64,000 nucleotides of DNA from an uncultured Pelagibacteraceae bacterium (lineage in GTDB: Bacteria > Pseudomonadota > Alphaproteobacteria > Pelagibacterales > Pelagibacteraceae), in NCBI GenBank assembly GCA_902579985.1, contig CACHIV010000001.1:62001-126000 (forward strand), written 5' to 3'. The notes beneath the pieces were generated by a model. The model was not told the origin of the DNA. It worked only from the letters and a program-made list of their open reading frames with translations, and made no database searches. How positions within the stretch are numbered: position 1 is the first letter of the stretch; each line of letters opens with the position of its first letter. The position numbers and the translations under genes were made by a program. Of the stretch, positions 1-8,923 are shown one piece after another.

Positions 1-249
1 AGTGCCATCAGGTAATTTTAATAATTGTAAAATATTACCTTCACAACCATACATAAAAACATCTGTTTTCTTAGGATCGTCTATTTCAGAATTTTTTTGT
101 GTAACAAAGATTATCTTTTTATCTTTTTTCATCACTTCATTTAAAGCTGAAATAGATTTATCTCTCCCTACAAATAATGGAATAACCATATTAGGAAATA
201 CAACTATATCTCTTAGGGGTAATAATGGTTTTTCAAATTTAATATCCAT
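1..249 (-). CDS. lon: Lon ATP-dependent protease, N-terminal fragment (runs off window)
   Basis: Only the first 83 codons lie in the window, starting at the ATG complementary to 247-249. The N-terminus carries the Lon substrate-binding domain signature (PLLPLRDIVVFPNMVIPLFV, then a VGRDKS segment), as in class A Lon proteases. Lon degrades damaged and regulatory proteins in the cytoplasm. The ATPase and Ser-Lys protease domains lie beyond the left edge. It follows tig-clpP-clpX on the same strand, the classic proteobacterial order, 63 bases after clpX, so it may be co-transcribed with clpX. Confidence 0.93.
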   Translation of the reverse strand, partial: MDIKFEKPLLPLRDIVVFPNMVIPLFVGRDKSISALNEVMKKDKKIIFVTQKNSEIDDPKKTDVFMYGCEGNILQLLKLPDGT

Positions 250-312
250 TAACTAAATATGGATATTAAATATAATATTGCAATAGCTATTTATTACTTA
301 TTAACCTTAAAA

Positions 313-1581
313 TTAAGCTGCAGAGGTTTTATCCGTCTTTGTTTTGCTATTATTTTTAGAATGCACTAAGATGGGTTGAGACTGGCCTTTGGCCGCACCT
401 ATATCTACAATTACTTCTTCAACATTTTCTTTACTCGGTAACTCATACATAGTTTTTAATAAAATATTTTCCAAAATAGATCTAAGTCCTCTTGCTCCAG
501 TTTTTTTACTTATAGCCTTTTGTGCTATTTCCTTAATGGCGTTATCTTTAAAGGTCAGTTTTGCTCCATCTAATTTAAATAGTTCTTGATATTGTTTAAT
601 TAAAGAATTTTTTGGTTCTTGTAATATTCTTACAAGAGATTTTTCATTCAAATCATCTAAAGTTGCTATCATCGGCAACCTTCCGATAAACTCAGGTATT
701 AGACCATACTTTAATAAATCCTCTGGTTCCAAACCTTTCATCCATTCACCAGTTTTTTTATCCTCTGTTTTTTTTACATTTGCACCAAAGCCAATCGATG
801 TCCCTTTGTCTCTTTGAGAAATTATCTTATCTAAACCAGCAAATGCTCCTCCACAAATAAATAAAATATTAGTAGTATCTACTTGTAAAAACTCTTGTTG
901 AGGATGTTTTCTTCCTCCTTGAGGAGGTACGCTTGCAATGGTTCCTTCCATAATTTTTAATAATGCCTGTTGTACTCCTTCACCTGAAACATCTCTAGTT
1001 ATTGATGGGTTTTCAGATTTTCTACTAATTTTATCCACCTCATCAATATATACTATTCCTCTTTGAGCTTTTTCAACATTATAGTCTGCTGTTTGTAATA
1101 ATTTTAAAATAATATTCTCAACATCTTCTCCTACATATCCTGCCTCAGTTAAAGTAGTAGCATCAGCCATTGTAAATGGTACATCGAGTATTCTTGCTAA
1201 GGTTTGAGCTAATAAAGTTTTACCACAACCTGTAGGTCCAACTAAAAGAATATTAGATTTCGAAAGTTCAACTGTTTTACTAGTTTTGTTTTCATAATTA
1301 AGTCTTTTATAATGATTATGTACAGCTACTGATAAAACTTTTTTTGCATGCGGTTGACCAATTACATAATCATCTAATACAGTACAAATTTCTTTAGGAG
1401 ATGGTAATCCGTCTTTATGTTTAACAAAAGTATCTTTGCTTTCTTCTTTAATAATGTCCATACAAAGCTCAACACACTCATCACAAATAAAAACTGTTGG
1501 CCCTGCAATTAGCTTTCTTACTTCGTGTTGACTTTTGCCACAGAAAGAACAATAAAGAATATTTTTATTATTAGTACTCAT
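313..1581 (-). CDS. clpX: ClpX, ATP-binding unfoldase subunit of ClpXP
   Basis: 422 aa, the usual ClpX length. An N-terminal C4 zinc finger (Cys11, Cys14, Cys33, Cys36) precedes an AAA+ module with Walker A GPTGCGKT near residue 115, a Walker B-like [10 protein letters not shown], and the [14 protein letters not shown] pore-loop region. The C-terminal AAA lid contains [14 protein letters not shown]. ClpX unfolds tagged substrates and feeds them to ClpP in the cytosol. It lies 89 bases downstream of clpP and upstream of lon, in conserved order. The C-terminal tail is rich in Lys, Asn, Ser and Thr, as is common in SAR11 proteins. Identification is secure. Confidence 0.98.
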   Translation of the reverse strand: MSTNNKNILYCSFCGKSQHEVRKLIAGPTVFICDECVELCMDIIKEESKDTFVKHKDGLPSPKEICTVLDDYVIGQPHAKKVLSVAVHNHYKRLNYENKTSKTVELSKSNILLVGPTGCGKTLLAQTLARILDVPFTMADATTLTEAGYVGEDVENIILKLLQTADYNVEKAQRGIVYIDEVDKISRKSENPSITRDVSGEGVQQALLKIMEGTIASVPPQGGRKHPQQEFLQVDTTNILFICGGAFAGLDKIISQRDKGTSIGFGANVKKTEDKKTGEWMKGLEPEDLLKYGLIPEFIGRLPMIATLDDLNEKSLVRILQEPKNSLIKQYQELFKLDGAKLTFKDNAIKEIAQKAISKKTGARGLRSILENILLKTMYELPSKENVEEVIVDIGAAKGQSQPILVHSKNNSKTKTDKTSAA

Positions 1582-1670
1582 AAATTTATAAACGAATCAA
1601 TTAATTTACTTTAGTATAGGTTATTCACATTAATCAAGTGTGCGTTTAAACACTCTCTAAATATTGTATA

Positions 1671-2282
1671 TCAAGATCTATTTTCTACCACTTCGTCTAT
1701 TAAGCCAAATTCTTTAGCTGCTTCAGCAGTCATAAAATTATCTCGCTCAAGAGCTATTTTTATATCTTCTTCTGATTTATCTGTATGTTTTGAATAAATT
1801 GCATTTAATCTTTTTTTTAATGCCAAAACTTCATTAGCGTGTATTTCAATATCTGTTGCTTGACCTTGAAAACCAGCAGATGGCTGATGAACCATAATTC
1901 TAGAATTTGGGAGTGAAAATCTTTTACCTTTCTTTCCTGCGGCTAATAAAAAAGATCCCATTGAGGCAGCTTGGCCGATACATAATGTTGACACATCTGG
2001 TTTAATATATTGCATAGTATCATAAATACCCAATCCTGCTGTAACTAAACCTCCTGGACTATTTATATATAAACTGATTTCTTTTTTTGGATCTTCAGAC
2101 TCTAAAAATAAAAGCTGTGCTGTTACTAAAGATGCTACATTGTCATTAATTGTCCCAACTAAAAAAATTATCCTTTCTTTTAAAAGTCTTGAATAAATGT
2201 CATAGGCTCTCTCACCTTTATTAGACTGTTCCACTACCATTGGAACAAGAGTATTCATTTGATCAGAAAAATTTTTTACCAT
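1671..2282 (-). CDS. clpP: ClpP, serine protease subunit of ClpXP
   Basis: 203 aa. The catalytic triad is visible as Ser107 (GQAASMGS), His132 (MVHQPSAG) and Asp181 (LERDNFMTA). The INSPGG segment near residue 75 is the substrate-binding strand. ClpP forms the tetradecameric proteolytic chamber that degrades ClpX-unfolded proteins. It sits between tig and clpX on the same strand, 32 bases after tig, consistent with a tig-clpP-clpX(-lon) operon. Length and motifs are normal and nothing is unusual. Confidence 0.98.
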   Translation of the reverse strand: MVKNFSDQMNTLVPMVVEQSNKGERAYDIYSRLLKERIIFLVGTINDNVASLVTAQLLFLESEDPKKEISLYINSPGGLVTAGLGIYDTMQYIKPDVSTLCIGQAASMGSFLLAAGKKGKRFSLPNSRIMVHQPSAGFQGQATDIEIHANEVLALKKRLNAIYSKHTDKSEEDIKIALERDNFMTAEAAKEFGLIDEVVENRS

Positions 2283-2314
2283 AAATTGATTCGTTTAGTT
2301 TATACAACTTGTGA

Positions 2315-3736
2315 TTACTTTTTGCTAATCTTTTTTACTTTTTTTACTTTAGTTTCTTTAGATTTCGCCTTTGTTGCAACTTTTTTTGTAAGAGCTTTTT
2401 TTTCTTTTGCTGGTTCTTGTTCATGCTCATGGTCTGAATGTTCTTTCTGATGATTTTCTTTTAAAATTCTTTCTGCTTCTTCTTTGCTAATTTCTTTTTT
2501 ATTAGGTTTAGCTTTAGCTTTAATTAAGTTAACAATTTTTTCCTCATAAACAGTTCCTTTTAAACTAGCTAATGCTGATGGATTTTTTTTATAAAATTCC
2601 ATAACCATCTTTTCTTGTCCTGGCATCATCCTAAGTTGTTTTTGAACTTCTGCTTGTATTTCTTGTTCTGAAACTTGAATCTTATTTTGTTCACCAATTT
2701 CGTTCAAAATTAATCCTACTTTAATTCTTTTTTTAGCTGTCTGTTCAAATTGTTTTCTATTTTTTTTTGCTTCATCTTCTTTCATGCCTTGAGATAAGAT
2801 TTTAATTTCATCTTCTACTAAATTTTCAGGAATTTCTTCAACCTTAAATTTCTCAATTTCATTAAGAATTTGATTTTTTGATAAATTATTTAAAGAATTT
2901 TTATATTCATCATTAATTTGTTTTGATATTAATTTTTTAAGATCAGTAAGATCTTTTGCCCCTAAATTTTTTGCAAATTCATCATTAATTTTAACTTCTT
3001 CAGGTTTTTTTATATTCATTATTTTACATTTAAATTTAGCATTCTTATTAACAAATTCTTTTTGAGGGTAATTTTCAGGTAATTTTACCTCAACAAATTT
3101 TTCATCATTTTTTTTTACTCCTATTAATTGCTTGTCAAATCCTTTGATAAATAAATCTTTACCTAAAATTAATTGAGTATTTTTACCTTCACCGCCTTTA
3201 AAGTCTTTTTCATTAATAGTTGCCTTGTAATCAAAAATTACTAAATGTCCCTCTTCTGCTTTAAAATCATCAGAAACATCTTTAAAATTATTTTGATTTT
3301 TAGCTATATCAACAATTCTTTTATCCGTTTCTTTTTCATCAATCTTTACGGAATATTCATCAAATTTAATTTGTTCAACTGATTTCAATTCAACTTTTGG
3401 AAGTTCAGTAACTGAAATAATATATTCAAGCTCTTTATCTTCACCGTATGTTTTTAAGTCAATTTTTGGCTGTCCGGCTGGTTTAATTTTGTTTTCTTTT
3501 AAAGCTTTTGTAGTTGTGTCTCTTAAAACTTTATCTAATACATCAGTAAAAATAGCTTTGCCAAATTGTCTTTTTAAAATCTCTTTTGGAACCTTTCCTG
3601 GTCTAAAACCTTTTAAATTAACAGAACCTTTAATTTCCTCATATTTTAGCTCCATATGAGAATTCATAGTTTTTTTATCTATGAAAACTTTTAAATTTTT
3701 ATTTAAACCTTTTTTATTTTCTATTGTTACTTTCAT
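2315..3736 (-). CDS. tig: Trigger factor, ribosome-associated chaperone and PPIase
   Basis: 473 aa. The N-terminal ribosome-binding domain contains GFRPGKVP near residue 44, the family docking signature. A central FKBP-type PPIase segment (about residues 155-245) and a long helical C-terminal chaperone arm follow. Trigger factor binds at the ribosome exit tunnel and assists folding of nascent chains. The last 50 or so residues form a Glu/His then Lys-rich tail (KVATKAKSKETKVKKVKK), longer than in E. coli and probably disordered. The gene heads the leftward tig-clpP-clpX-lon block, directly downstream of tRNA-Leu. Confidence 0.97.
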   Translation of the reverse strand: MKVTIENKKGLNKNLKVFIDKKTMNSHMELKYEEIKGSVNLKGFRPGKVPKEILKRQFGKAIFTDVLDKVLRDTTTKALKENKIKPAGQPKIDLKTYGEDKELEYIISVTELPKVELKSVEQIKFDEYSVKIDEKETDKRIVDIAKNQNNFKDVSDDFKAEEGHLVIFDYKATINEKDFKGGEGKNTQLILGKDLFIKGFDKQLIGVKKNDEKFVEVKLPENYPQKEFVNKNAKFKCKIMNIKKPEEVKINDEFAKNLGAKDLTDLKKLISKQINDEYKNSLNNLSKNQILNEIEKFKVEEIPENLVEDEIKILSQGMKEDEAKKNRKQFEQTAKKRIKVGLILNEIGEQNKIQVSEQEIQAEVQKQLRMMPGQEKMVMEFYKKNPSALASLKGTVYEEKIVNLIKAKAKPNKKEISKEEAERILKENHQKEHSDHEHEQEPAKEKKALTKKVATKAKSKETKVKKVKKISKK

Positions 3737-3745
3737 ATTTTTTTT

Positions 3746-3830
3746 TGGTAGGCGAAATAGGACTCGAACCTACACAGATTGCTCTATCGGTTCCTAAGAC
3801 CGACGCGTCTACCAATTCCGCCATTCGCCC
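3746..3830 (-). tRNA. tRNA-Leu (anticodon TAG)
   Basis: The reverse complement folds as a class II tRNA: acceptor GGGCGAA pairs with TTCGCCT (first pair G-U), there is a long variable arm, the T-arm carries GGTTCGAGTCC, and the anticodon stem TCGGT/ACCGA closes the loop CTTAGGA with anticodon TAG. The 3' CCA is encoded (3746-3748). It lies immediately upstream of tig on the same strand. Folded by hand. Confidence 0.95.
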
Positions 3831-3933
3831 ACAAATCAAGAGGCTTTATATATTATTGAATGAATTTGTCCAATGACAATAATTATAAAATATATTAATA
3901 ATCTTTTATAATAATATAAAATTTATAAAAATA

Positions 3934-4185
3934 ATGATTATTTCTCCATGTATTAGCATTTGTAAGACTGATCCTCAAACAGGTTATTGCTATGGCTGTG
4001 GAAGAAGTAATGAAGAAAAAAAATTATGGAAATTAGAGACAACAGATGATGAATGGAAAAAAGAAAATTTAATTATTATTGAAAAAAGACTTACAGGATG
4101 GCAGCTAAAAAGCTTTAAAGAATCATATAAAAATAAAGTGGAAACTGGTATTTCGCTTTTCAAAAAAAATTTAATCAATGAATAA
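3934..4185 (+). CDS. DUF1289 family small cysteine protein
   Basis: 83 aa. The N-terminus SPCISICKTDPQTGYCYGCG has four cysteines (Cys6, Cys10, Cys19, Cys22), the hallmark of DUF1289 proteins, which are thought to bind a metal or Fe-S centre; their biochemical role is unknown. The rest is helical and charged, with a WKKE-type segment. Its last 8 bases overlap the start of the next small membrane ORF, suggesting translational coupling. It is the first gene of a rightward pair reading away from tRNA-Leu. Confidence 0.85.
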   Translation: MIISPCISICKTDPQTGYCYGCGRSNEEKKLWKLETTDDEWKKENLIIIEKRLTGWQLKSFKESYKNKVETGISLFKKNLINE

Positions 4186-4348
4186 GTCCACTATTGCAAT
4201 TTTAATTTATATAATTGGCTTAATATTCGGAGCCTTAGTATTGGATTTATGGAGTGCTGAAACTGGCCCTAAAGCTTTTATAGGTATTGCGTGGACAGTA
4301 ATACTTTTAATTGCACTCTTTTACAGTGAAGAATATAAAAATAAATAA
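4178..4348 (+). CDS. Small hydrophobic protein of 56 aa, unknown function
   Basis: An ATG at 4178 overlaps the end of the DUF1289 gene by 8 bases and opens a 56-aa frame ending in TAA at 4346-4348. The product has two hydrophobic helices (IAILIYIIGLIFGALVLDLW and FIGIAWTVILLIALFY) joined by SAETGPKA, so a two-pass inner-membrane protein is likely. The tail is charged (SEEYKNK). I do not recognise a family. The tight overlap and clean membrane pattern support its being real and co-expressed with the DUF1289 gene. Confidence 0.65.
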   Translation: MNKSTIAILIYIIGLIFGALVLDLWSAETGPKAFIGIAWTVILLIALFYSEEYKNK

Positions 4349-4349
4349 A

Positions 4350-4484
4350 TTAAGAAATTTTTTTTTTATCAAATTTATTTAATTGATTTTTTTTTTTAAA
4401 TTTAAATCTATTTTTAGTAATGTTACTTCTATGTTTGGCGAAAGCTTTTTTTTGAGCTAGCTTCATAGCTTTTTTTGACGACAT
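4350..4484 (-). CDS. Very basic 44-aa protein, unknown
   Basis: A minus-strand ATG (complement of 4482-4484) opens a 44-codon frame through several poly-A runs to TAA at 4350-4352. The product is dominated by Lys, with some Arg, Asn and Gln, and begins MSSKKAMKLAQKKAFAKHRS. It would bind RNA or DNA nonspecifically and resembles a ribosome-associated small protein in composition only; no family is recognised. It ends 2 bases from the stop of the convergent 56-aa ORF. Low-complexity sequence makes chance ORFs possible, so confidence is moderate. Confidence 0.45.
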   Translation of the reverse strand: MSSKKAMKLAQKKAFAKHRSNITKNRFKFKKKNQLNKFDKKKIS

Positions 4485-4530
4485 ACTACTAAGATAGTAT
4501 ATTTATTTCGCAAAAAAAAATTATTTTTTT

Positions 4531-5211
4531 ATGGAAATTAAATTCAGAAAACTAAACAACTTAATAATAAATTGTGAAAAATGCCCAAGATTAATTAAGT
4601 TTAGTAAAGACATTAGTAAAAAAAGAAGAAAAAAAAATATAAATGAAGTTTATTGGGGTAAACCAGTTACAGGATTTGGTGATATAAATGCCAAGCTGAT
4701 GATTATTGGTTTAGCTCCAGCCGCCCATGGAGGAACAAGAACAGGTAGGGCTTTTACTGGAGATAAATCAGGAGATTTTTTATTCAAATCTTTATTAGCA
4801 GCTAAAATTTCCAATTTGTCATCATCAACGCATATCAATGATGGATTAAAAATAAAAAAAACTTTTATTACAAATATCCTCAAATGTGTACCGCCAAATG
4901 ACAAACCACTTAAGAAAGAATTAAATAATTGTTCTAAATATTTTGGTGCTGAAATATCAAATCTTAAAAAATTAAAAGTGATTGTTACATTAGGTAAAGT
5001 GGCTTTTGATAATTGTTTAAAGTTTTATAAAAAAAATTATCTTTTTAATAAAAAATTAATTTTTAAACATGGAGCTAAATATCTTTTACCCGATGGTAAA
5101 ATATTAATACCAAGCTACCATCCTAGTCCTAGAAATGTTAATACAAAAATTATAACCCCTATAATGATTAATCAATTATTTAGAAAAGCAAAAAAGATTG
5201 CTAAATTTTAA
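4531..5211 (+). CDS. Family 5 uracil-DNA glycosylase (UDGb type)
   Basis: 226 aa. Four cysteines (Cys15, Cys18, Cys119, Cys134) fit the 4Fe-4S cluster of thermophile-type UDGs. Motif 1, GLAPAAHGGTRTGRAFTGD at about 60-78, has the Ala-containing form and the TGRxFTGD segment of family 5, rather than the family 4 GExPG form. Motif 2, PSYHPSPRN, has His197. Such enzymes remove uracil and other deaminated bases from DNA to start base-excision repair. It converges on the ybgC gene with an 11-base overlap. Family assignment is firm; substrate range is inferred. Confidence 0.88.
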   Translation: MEIKFRKLNNLIINCEKCPRLIKFSKDISKKRRKKNINEVYWGKPVTGFGDINAKLMIIGLAPAAHGGTRTGRAFTGDKSGDFLFKSLLAAKISNLSSSTHINDGLKIKKTFITNILKCVPPNDKPLKKELNNCSKYFGAEISNLKKLKVIVTLGKVAFDNCLKFYKKNYLFNKKLIFKHGAKYLLPDGKILIPSYHPSPRNVNTKIITPIMINQLFRKAKKIAKF

Positions 5212-5623
5212 TACTATCACAAAAATAAGGTTTAAATTTTGAATAAATTTCTTCTGGAATTTTCACTGGTTTTCCCTCTTTATTAATAAAAACCAAATGT
5301 ACTTGGGCTTCGACAATTATATCTTTTTCTTTTGAAATTATTTGGTTCATAGAAAAAGATGTTTTGGTGATTGATTTTACAAAAGATCTAATAGTCAATT
5401 CATCTTCTAAATGAGCAGATTTTTTATATTCAATATTGCAAGATTTCACAACAATTAAAGAATTAAATTTATCTTGAATTTTCTTATTACTAAAACCTGT
5501 CGAAAATAACGCTTCAGTTCTTGCTCTCTCTAAAAATTTTAAATAATTCGCATAAAAAACTACACCTCCAGCATCTGTATCTTCATAATAAACTTTTATT
5601 TTATGAAAAAAGTTTTCATGCAT
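5201..5623 (-). CDS. ybgC: YbgC-type acyl-CoA thioesterase (hotdog fold)
   Basis: 140 aa. The signature YYEDTDAGGVVFYANYLKFL at residues 12-31 is diagnostic of YbgC 4-hydroxybenzoyl-CoA-like thioesterases, with the catalytic Asp in DTDAGG. YbgC hydrolyses short acyl-CoAs or acyl-ACPs and in many proteobacteria sits with tolQRAB. Here it stands alone, converging on the UDG gene. Its own promoter should lie in 5624-5680. Function of the family is known biochemically; the physiological substrate is not. Confidence 0.9.
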   Translation of the reverse strand: MHENFFHKIKVYYEDTDAGGVVFYANYLKFLERARTEALFSTGFSNKKIQDKFNSLIVVKSCNIEYKKSAHLEDELTIRSFVKSITKTSFSMNQIISKEKDIIVEAQVHLVFINKEGKPVKIPEEIYSKFKPYFCDSIKI

Positions 5624-5680
5624 ATAAAAATTATATCAAATTATTAATTTTTTTACAGAAACTAAGGTATAAAGATTAAT

Positions 5681-5821
5681 ATGAATATCTTTATCATATG
5701 GTTAATAATGGTTATTGCTTGGAATTTCGGTTATCCAGAAGCCAGCCCTCTTGAGGATGTGATTGTGGCAGTTTTATTATCAGTATTTAATCTTGTTTTA
5801 AAAAGATATTTTAAAATTTAA
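5681..5821 (+). CDS. Small membrane protein of 46 aa, unknown
   Basis: The ATG at 5681 opens a 46-codon frame ending TAA at 5819-5821, directly abutting the stop of the convergent DUF3047 gene. The product has two hydrophobic stretches (IFIIWLIMVIAWNFGY and DVIVAVLLSVFNLVL) separated by PEASPLED and ends KRYFKI. Two-pass membrane topology is likely. No family recognised. Exact fit between neighbours and a plausible membrane pattern argue for a real gene. Confidence 0.6.
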   Translation: MNIFIIWLIMVIAWNFGYPEASPLEDVIVAVLLSVFNLVLKRYFKI

Positions 5822-6469
5822 TTACTCAGATGAAAAATAAATATTTTGATAATAAGCTATTGCTTTCATTTTTGAATTATCAGTATCTGACATAATAGCA
5901 AGTCCATCTAATTCATTAACTTCTAAATTGTGAAATTTTTTAAAGTCTTCTTTTACATTAGCTTTAACTGTTACCCACTCATTTAAATTCTCTGTTGTAG
6001 TAGACAGGACATTGTCTATAGACTTTTTTGTATATGGACTTGGTGAATTAAATCCAATCTCATTATTACTTGAAAAAACATAATTAATTGCCCTGTTCGA
6101 AAGTGGAGTTACACCAATTTTCTTAACAGCAAAAACCCTAGCGGCAAAATCATGACCTTTTTTTGTATCTTCTTTTATTCCTGCTAAATCTTTCTCAATT
6201 TTCCATGTAATATTTATAAAAGGAGTTTTTTTTAAATCTATTTTAACTTCTTTCCCTAGTCCTGAAGCAGCATTATCTGCTATAGCCTTTAAATAATTAC
6301 CATTTTCATTAGACCCTAAAATATATACTGTTTTTTTATCTGCTCCTCTTACTTTTCTAACTTTTAGTTTAGAAATTTCAGACTCTGTAAAGTCAAAAAT
6401 TTTTATCTCATTAGCAAAACTAACATTGCACAAAATAAGAAGTAAAATTAAATATTTTATATAAATCAT
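5822..6469 (-). CDS. Secreted DUF3047 family protein
   Basis: The preferred start is the internal ATG at 6467-6469, giving 215 aa, because it opens a clean signal peptide (MIYIKYLILLLILCNVSFA, cleavage before NEI). An upstream ATG at 6509-6511 would add 14 residues before that signal. The mature part has the DUF3047 features: a TWKIEKD strand, a GHDFAARVFAV segment, and a late DGLAIMSDTDNS followed by AYYQNIYF, typical of a jelly-roll carbohydrate-binding-like fold. Function is unknown; location is probably periplasmic. Confidence 0.8.
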   Translation of the reverse strand: MIYIKYLILLLILCNVSFANEIKIFDFTESEISKLKVRKVRGADKKTVYILGSNENGNYLKAIADNAASGLGKEVKIDLKKTPFINITWKIEKDLAGIKEDTKKGHDFAARVFAVKKIGVTPLSNRAINYVFSSNNEIGFNSPSPYTKKSIDNVLSTTTENLNEWVTVKANVKEDFKKFHNLEVNELDGLAIMSDTDNSKMKAIAYYQNIYFSSE

Positions 6470-6555
6470 AGAATTAATTTTAAAAAACTTGTTAATACAT
6501 GATTTTGACAAAATTTAAACATTCAAAAATCATTTTTTATAATTATCTATTAATT

Positions 6556-6693
6556 ATGAAAACAATTTCAACTTTTATTTTACTAATTTACTGGTCAATT
6601 ATGATTTTTGCCCCAGTTATGTCTAAAGATGTAAAAATGAGCCGAGCAAAAATAAATCAAATAAAAATAATTGAGCTAAAGCCTCGTAATTAA
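6556..6693 (+). CDS. Small protein of 45 aa with N-terminal membrane or signal helix, unknown
   Basis: The ATG at 6556 begins MKTISTFILLIYWSIMIFAP, a single hydrophobic helix with signal-peptide character, followed by a basic tail (KMSRAKINQIKIIELKPRN). A longer frame exists upstream from 6499, but it lacks a sensible N-terminus, so 6556 is favoured. It reads rightward from the DUF3047 promoter side and overlaps the end of the SDR by 4 bases. No family recognised. Confidence 0.4.
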   Translation: MKTISTFILLIYWSIMIFAPVMSKDVKMSRAKINQIKIIELKPRN

Positions 6694-7436
6694 TAAGTCG
6701 AGCGACCACCACTTATATCGAATACTGCAGCAGTAGAAAATGAATTCTCCTCAGATGAAAGCCAACAAATTAGAGAGGTAAATTCCTTTATTTCCAAAAA
6801 TCTTCCTCTTGGAACTTTAGATAACATTCTTGCAACATGTTCTTTGGACATTTGGTCTAGTATTCTAGTTTTAGCTCCTGCTGGAGTAACTGCATTCACA
6901 GCAATATTTTTATCGGCTAATTCCTTACCTAATGACTTAGTTAAACCAATAGTTCCTGCTTTAGCTGAACTATAAGCACTTGCATTAGCATTTCCATCTT
7001 TTCCAGCAACCGATGCAACATTGACTATTCTGCCATAATCATTTTTGATCATATAAGGAACTATAGTTTTGCAACAATTAAAGGTTCCCATTAAATTAAT
7101 TTGAACTATTTTGATCCATTCATCAACATCATACTCCCATAGAGATGATGTTGAGCCAGTGATACCAGCATTATTAATTAAAATATCAATATTGCCAGAT
7201 TTAGCAATTTTATCTACAGTATCTTTAACTTTTTTGAAATTTGAAACATCTACAACATTGTAAGAAAGGTTTGAGCTATTAATATCCTTAGATGCCTTAA
7301 CTAGCTGATTTTCATCAATATCCCATATTATAGTCTTTGCTCCAGATTTTAAAAATCTTTTAGCTATATCAAGACCAAAACCTTGGGCTCCACCAGTAAT
7401 AATTGCAGTTTTATTTTTTAAATCAAATTGATGCAT
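6690..7436 (-). CDS. Short-chain dehydrogenase/reductase (SDR), classical type
   Basis: 248 aa. Cofactor motif TGGAQGFG at 14-21, NNAG at 88-91, and catalytic Ser142, Tyr155 and Lys159 (YSSAK). Asp39 in IIWDID after the second strand suggests NAD(H) preference. Classical SDRs of this type oxidise secondary alcohols or sugar acids or reduce 3-oxoacyl groups; the substrate here is not evident. It starts 4 bases after the NCS1 permease stop, so the two are probably an operon, which may link it to degradation of the imported compound. Confidence 0.85.
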   Translation of the reverse strand: MHQFDLKNKTAIITGGAQGFGLDIAKRFLKSGAKTIIWDIDENQLVKASKDINSSNLSYNVVDVSNFKKVKDTVDKIAKSGNIDILINNAGITGSTSSLWEYDVDEWIKIVQINLMGTFNCCKTIVPYMIKNDYGRIVNVASVAGKDGNANASAYSSAKAGTIGLTKSLGKELADKNIAVNAVTPAGAKTRILDQMSKEHVARMLSKVPRGRFLEIKEFTSLICWLSSEENSFSTAAVFDISGGRSTY

Positions 7437-7440
7437 ATAA

Positions 7441-8898
7441 TTATCTACTAGCTAATAAATAATAAGTTAAAGAGGAGATAAACATACCAATAATCCATGA
7501 ATAAGATTGCAAATGCATCAGATTTTCATTCCAAATAGTTGCGGCTGCAAAAATAAAACCTATTATTAAAGAGTAAACAGCTTTGTAATGCCAACCGTTA
7601 GAATAAAAATAAGCTCCGTTTTCATCTGATGAAAAAATATCTTTATTTATTAAATCCTTTTTCTGAATCAAGTAATAGTCAATAACAATAATACCAAAAA
7701 AAGGACCAAAGAAACAAGCAAATGTATCTATAAAAGATAAAGCACCAATCTGACTCAATAGAGTAAGCCATAAAGCTCCAATAACTAAACCAAAAATAGC
7801 AATAATAATTCCAACACTTTTTATATTAAGCTTGTTAGGAATAAAATTTAAAAGAGAATTTTGAGTTGGAATATAGTTTGCTATCAAATTGGTAGAAGAT
7901 GAAGCAAAGAAAATAAAAAATAACACAACCGTAGTTATTAAAATATTATCAAATTTAGCTATAATATCTGTTGGATTTGTCAAAATTCGCTCAATGCTCT
8001 CTAAATTTTTATTTAAGATTACATCTGATCCTAACACTATAAATACTGCTAAAAATGAAAAAATAACTAGATTTAAAAGTAAACTTAAATTTCCTTTTTT
8101 TAACTCTCTTTTATTCTTAACATATCTAGTAAAGTCACCATAATTTATCAAGGTAATCGAAAAATAAGTAAAAATAGTTGCAGCTACACTTATAATTGGA
8201 CCAAGACTATCTTTATTAAAAATATCTTTATAAACAAATAAATTTTTAAAAGCTTGAGTTACGTATTCATATTCATAAAGTATAATAATAAAAAAGAAAG
8301 ATAGCATTCCCATATAAACAATTATTGCAGAAAAATTAATAAATAACTGATTAAATTTATGACTCTTACTAAATAAATATATTTGAAGTATGACTGCTAA
8401 AAATAAAGATACAAAATCAATAATATTCAAACCTAAAAGAAATATTAAAAAAATATCTTGATCTAGCAATGTATCATCATATGAAAAAATTAATATTCTA
8501 ATTAAATAACTTATAGCTTTAGATAGAAAATAAGTTTGAATACCAAACATAAAAATACCCACTAATCCTCTAATCAAAGAAAAATACTTTGCACCTTTAA
8601 TTCCAAAAGAAGTTCTTAATAAAACCGTAAAAGGAATTCCGTGTTTTTGTGAGGGTGTACCAATTAAGTTAGCAAATAAATAAATCAAAAAAGATCCAGC
8701 TAAACATCCTATAAAAACTAATAAAATATTAAGTTCATAAACTAAATAAAGTGAAGATATTAAAGAAAAAGCAATTATACTTTGAATATTTATTCCCCAA
8801 AAACAAAAAAGACTGCCCCAAGACCAATTTTTATCATTCGGATTAACTGAAACTAATTCCCAATTTATAAGACTATTTTTTGATTTATCATGATTCAC
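7441..8898 (-). CDS. NCS1 family permease (nucleobase/allantoin/hydantoin-type cation symporter)
   Basis: 485 aa with about 12 hydrophobic helices. Near the N-terminus, NWSWGSLFCFWGINIQS is the NCS1 signature around helix 1, and GTPSQKHGIPFTVLLRTSFG is the conserved loop after helix 2. NCS1 proteins import nucleobases, allantoin, hydantoins or pyridoxine with Na+ or H+. The substrate cannot be read from sequence. It is immediately upstream of an SDR and 25 bases downstream of dctM on the same strand, so it may belong to a longer transcript with the TRAP genes. Confidence 0.88.
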   Translation of the reverse strand: MNHDKSKNSLINWELVSVNPNDKNWSWGSLFCFWGINIQSIIAFSLISSLYLVYELNILLVFIGCLAGSFLIYLFANLIGTPSQKHGIPFTVLLRTSFGIKGAKYFSLIRGLVGIFMFGIQTYFLSKAISYLIRILIFSYDDTLLDQDIFLIFLLGLNIIDFVSLFLAVILQIYLFSKSHKFNQLFINFSAIIVYMGMLSFFFIIILYEYEYVTQAFKNLFVYKDIFNKDSLGPIISVAATIFTYFSITLINYGDFTRYVKNKRELKKGNLSLLLNLVIFSFLAVFIVLGSDVILNKNLESIERILTNPTDIIAKFDNILITTVVLFFIFFASSSTNLIANYIPTQNSLLNFIPNKLNIKSVGIIIAIFGLVIGALWLTLLSQIGALSFIDTFACFFGPFFGIIVIDYYLIQKKDLINKDIFSSDENGAYFYSNGWHYKAVYSLIIGFIFAAATIWNENLMHLQSYSWIIGMFISSLTYYLLASR

Positions 8899-8923
8899 AA
8901 TATTTATAATAAACTAAAAAAAT

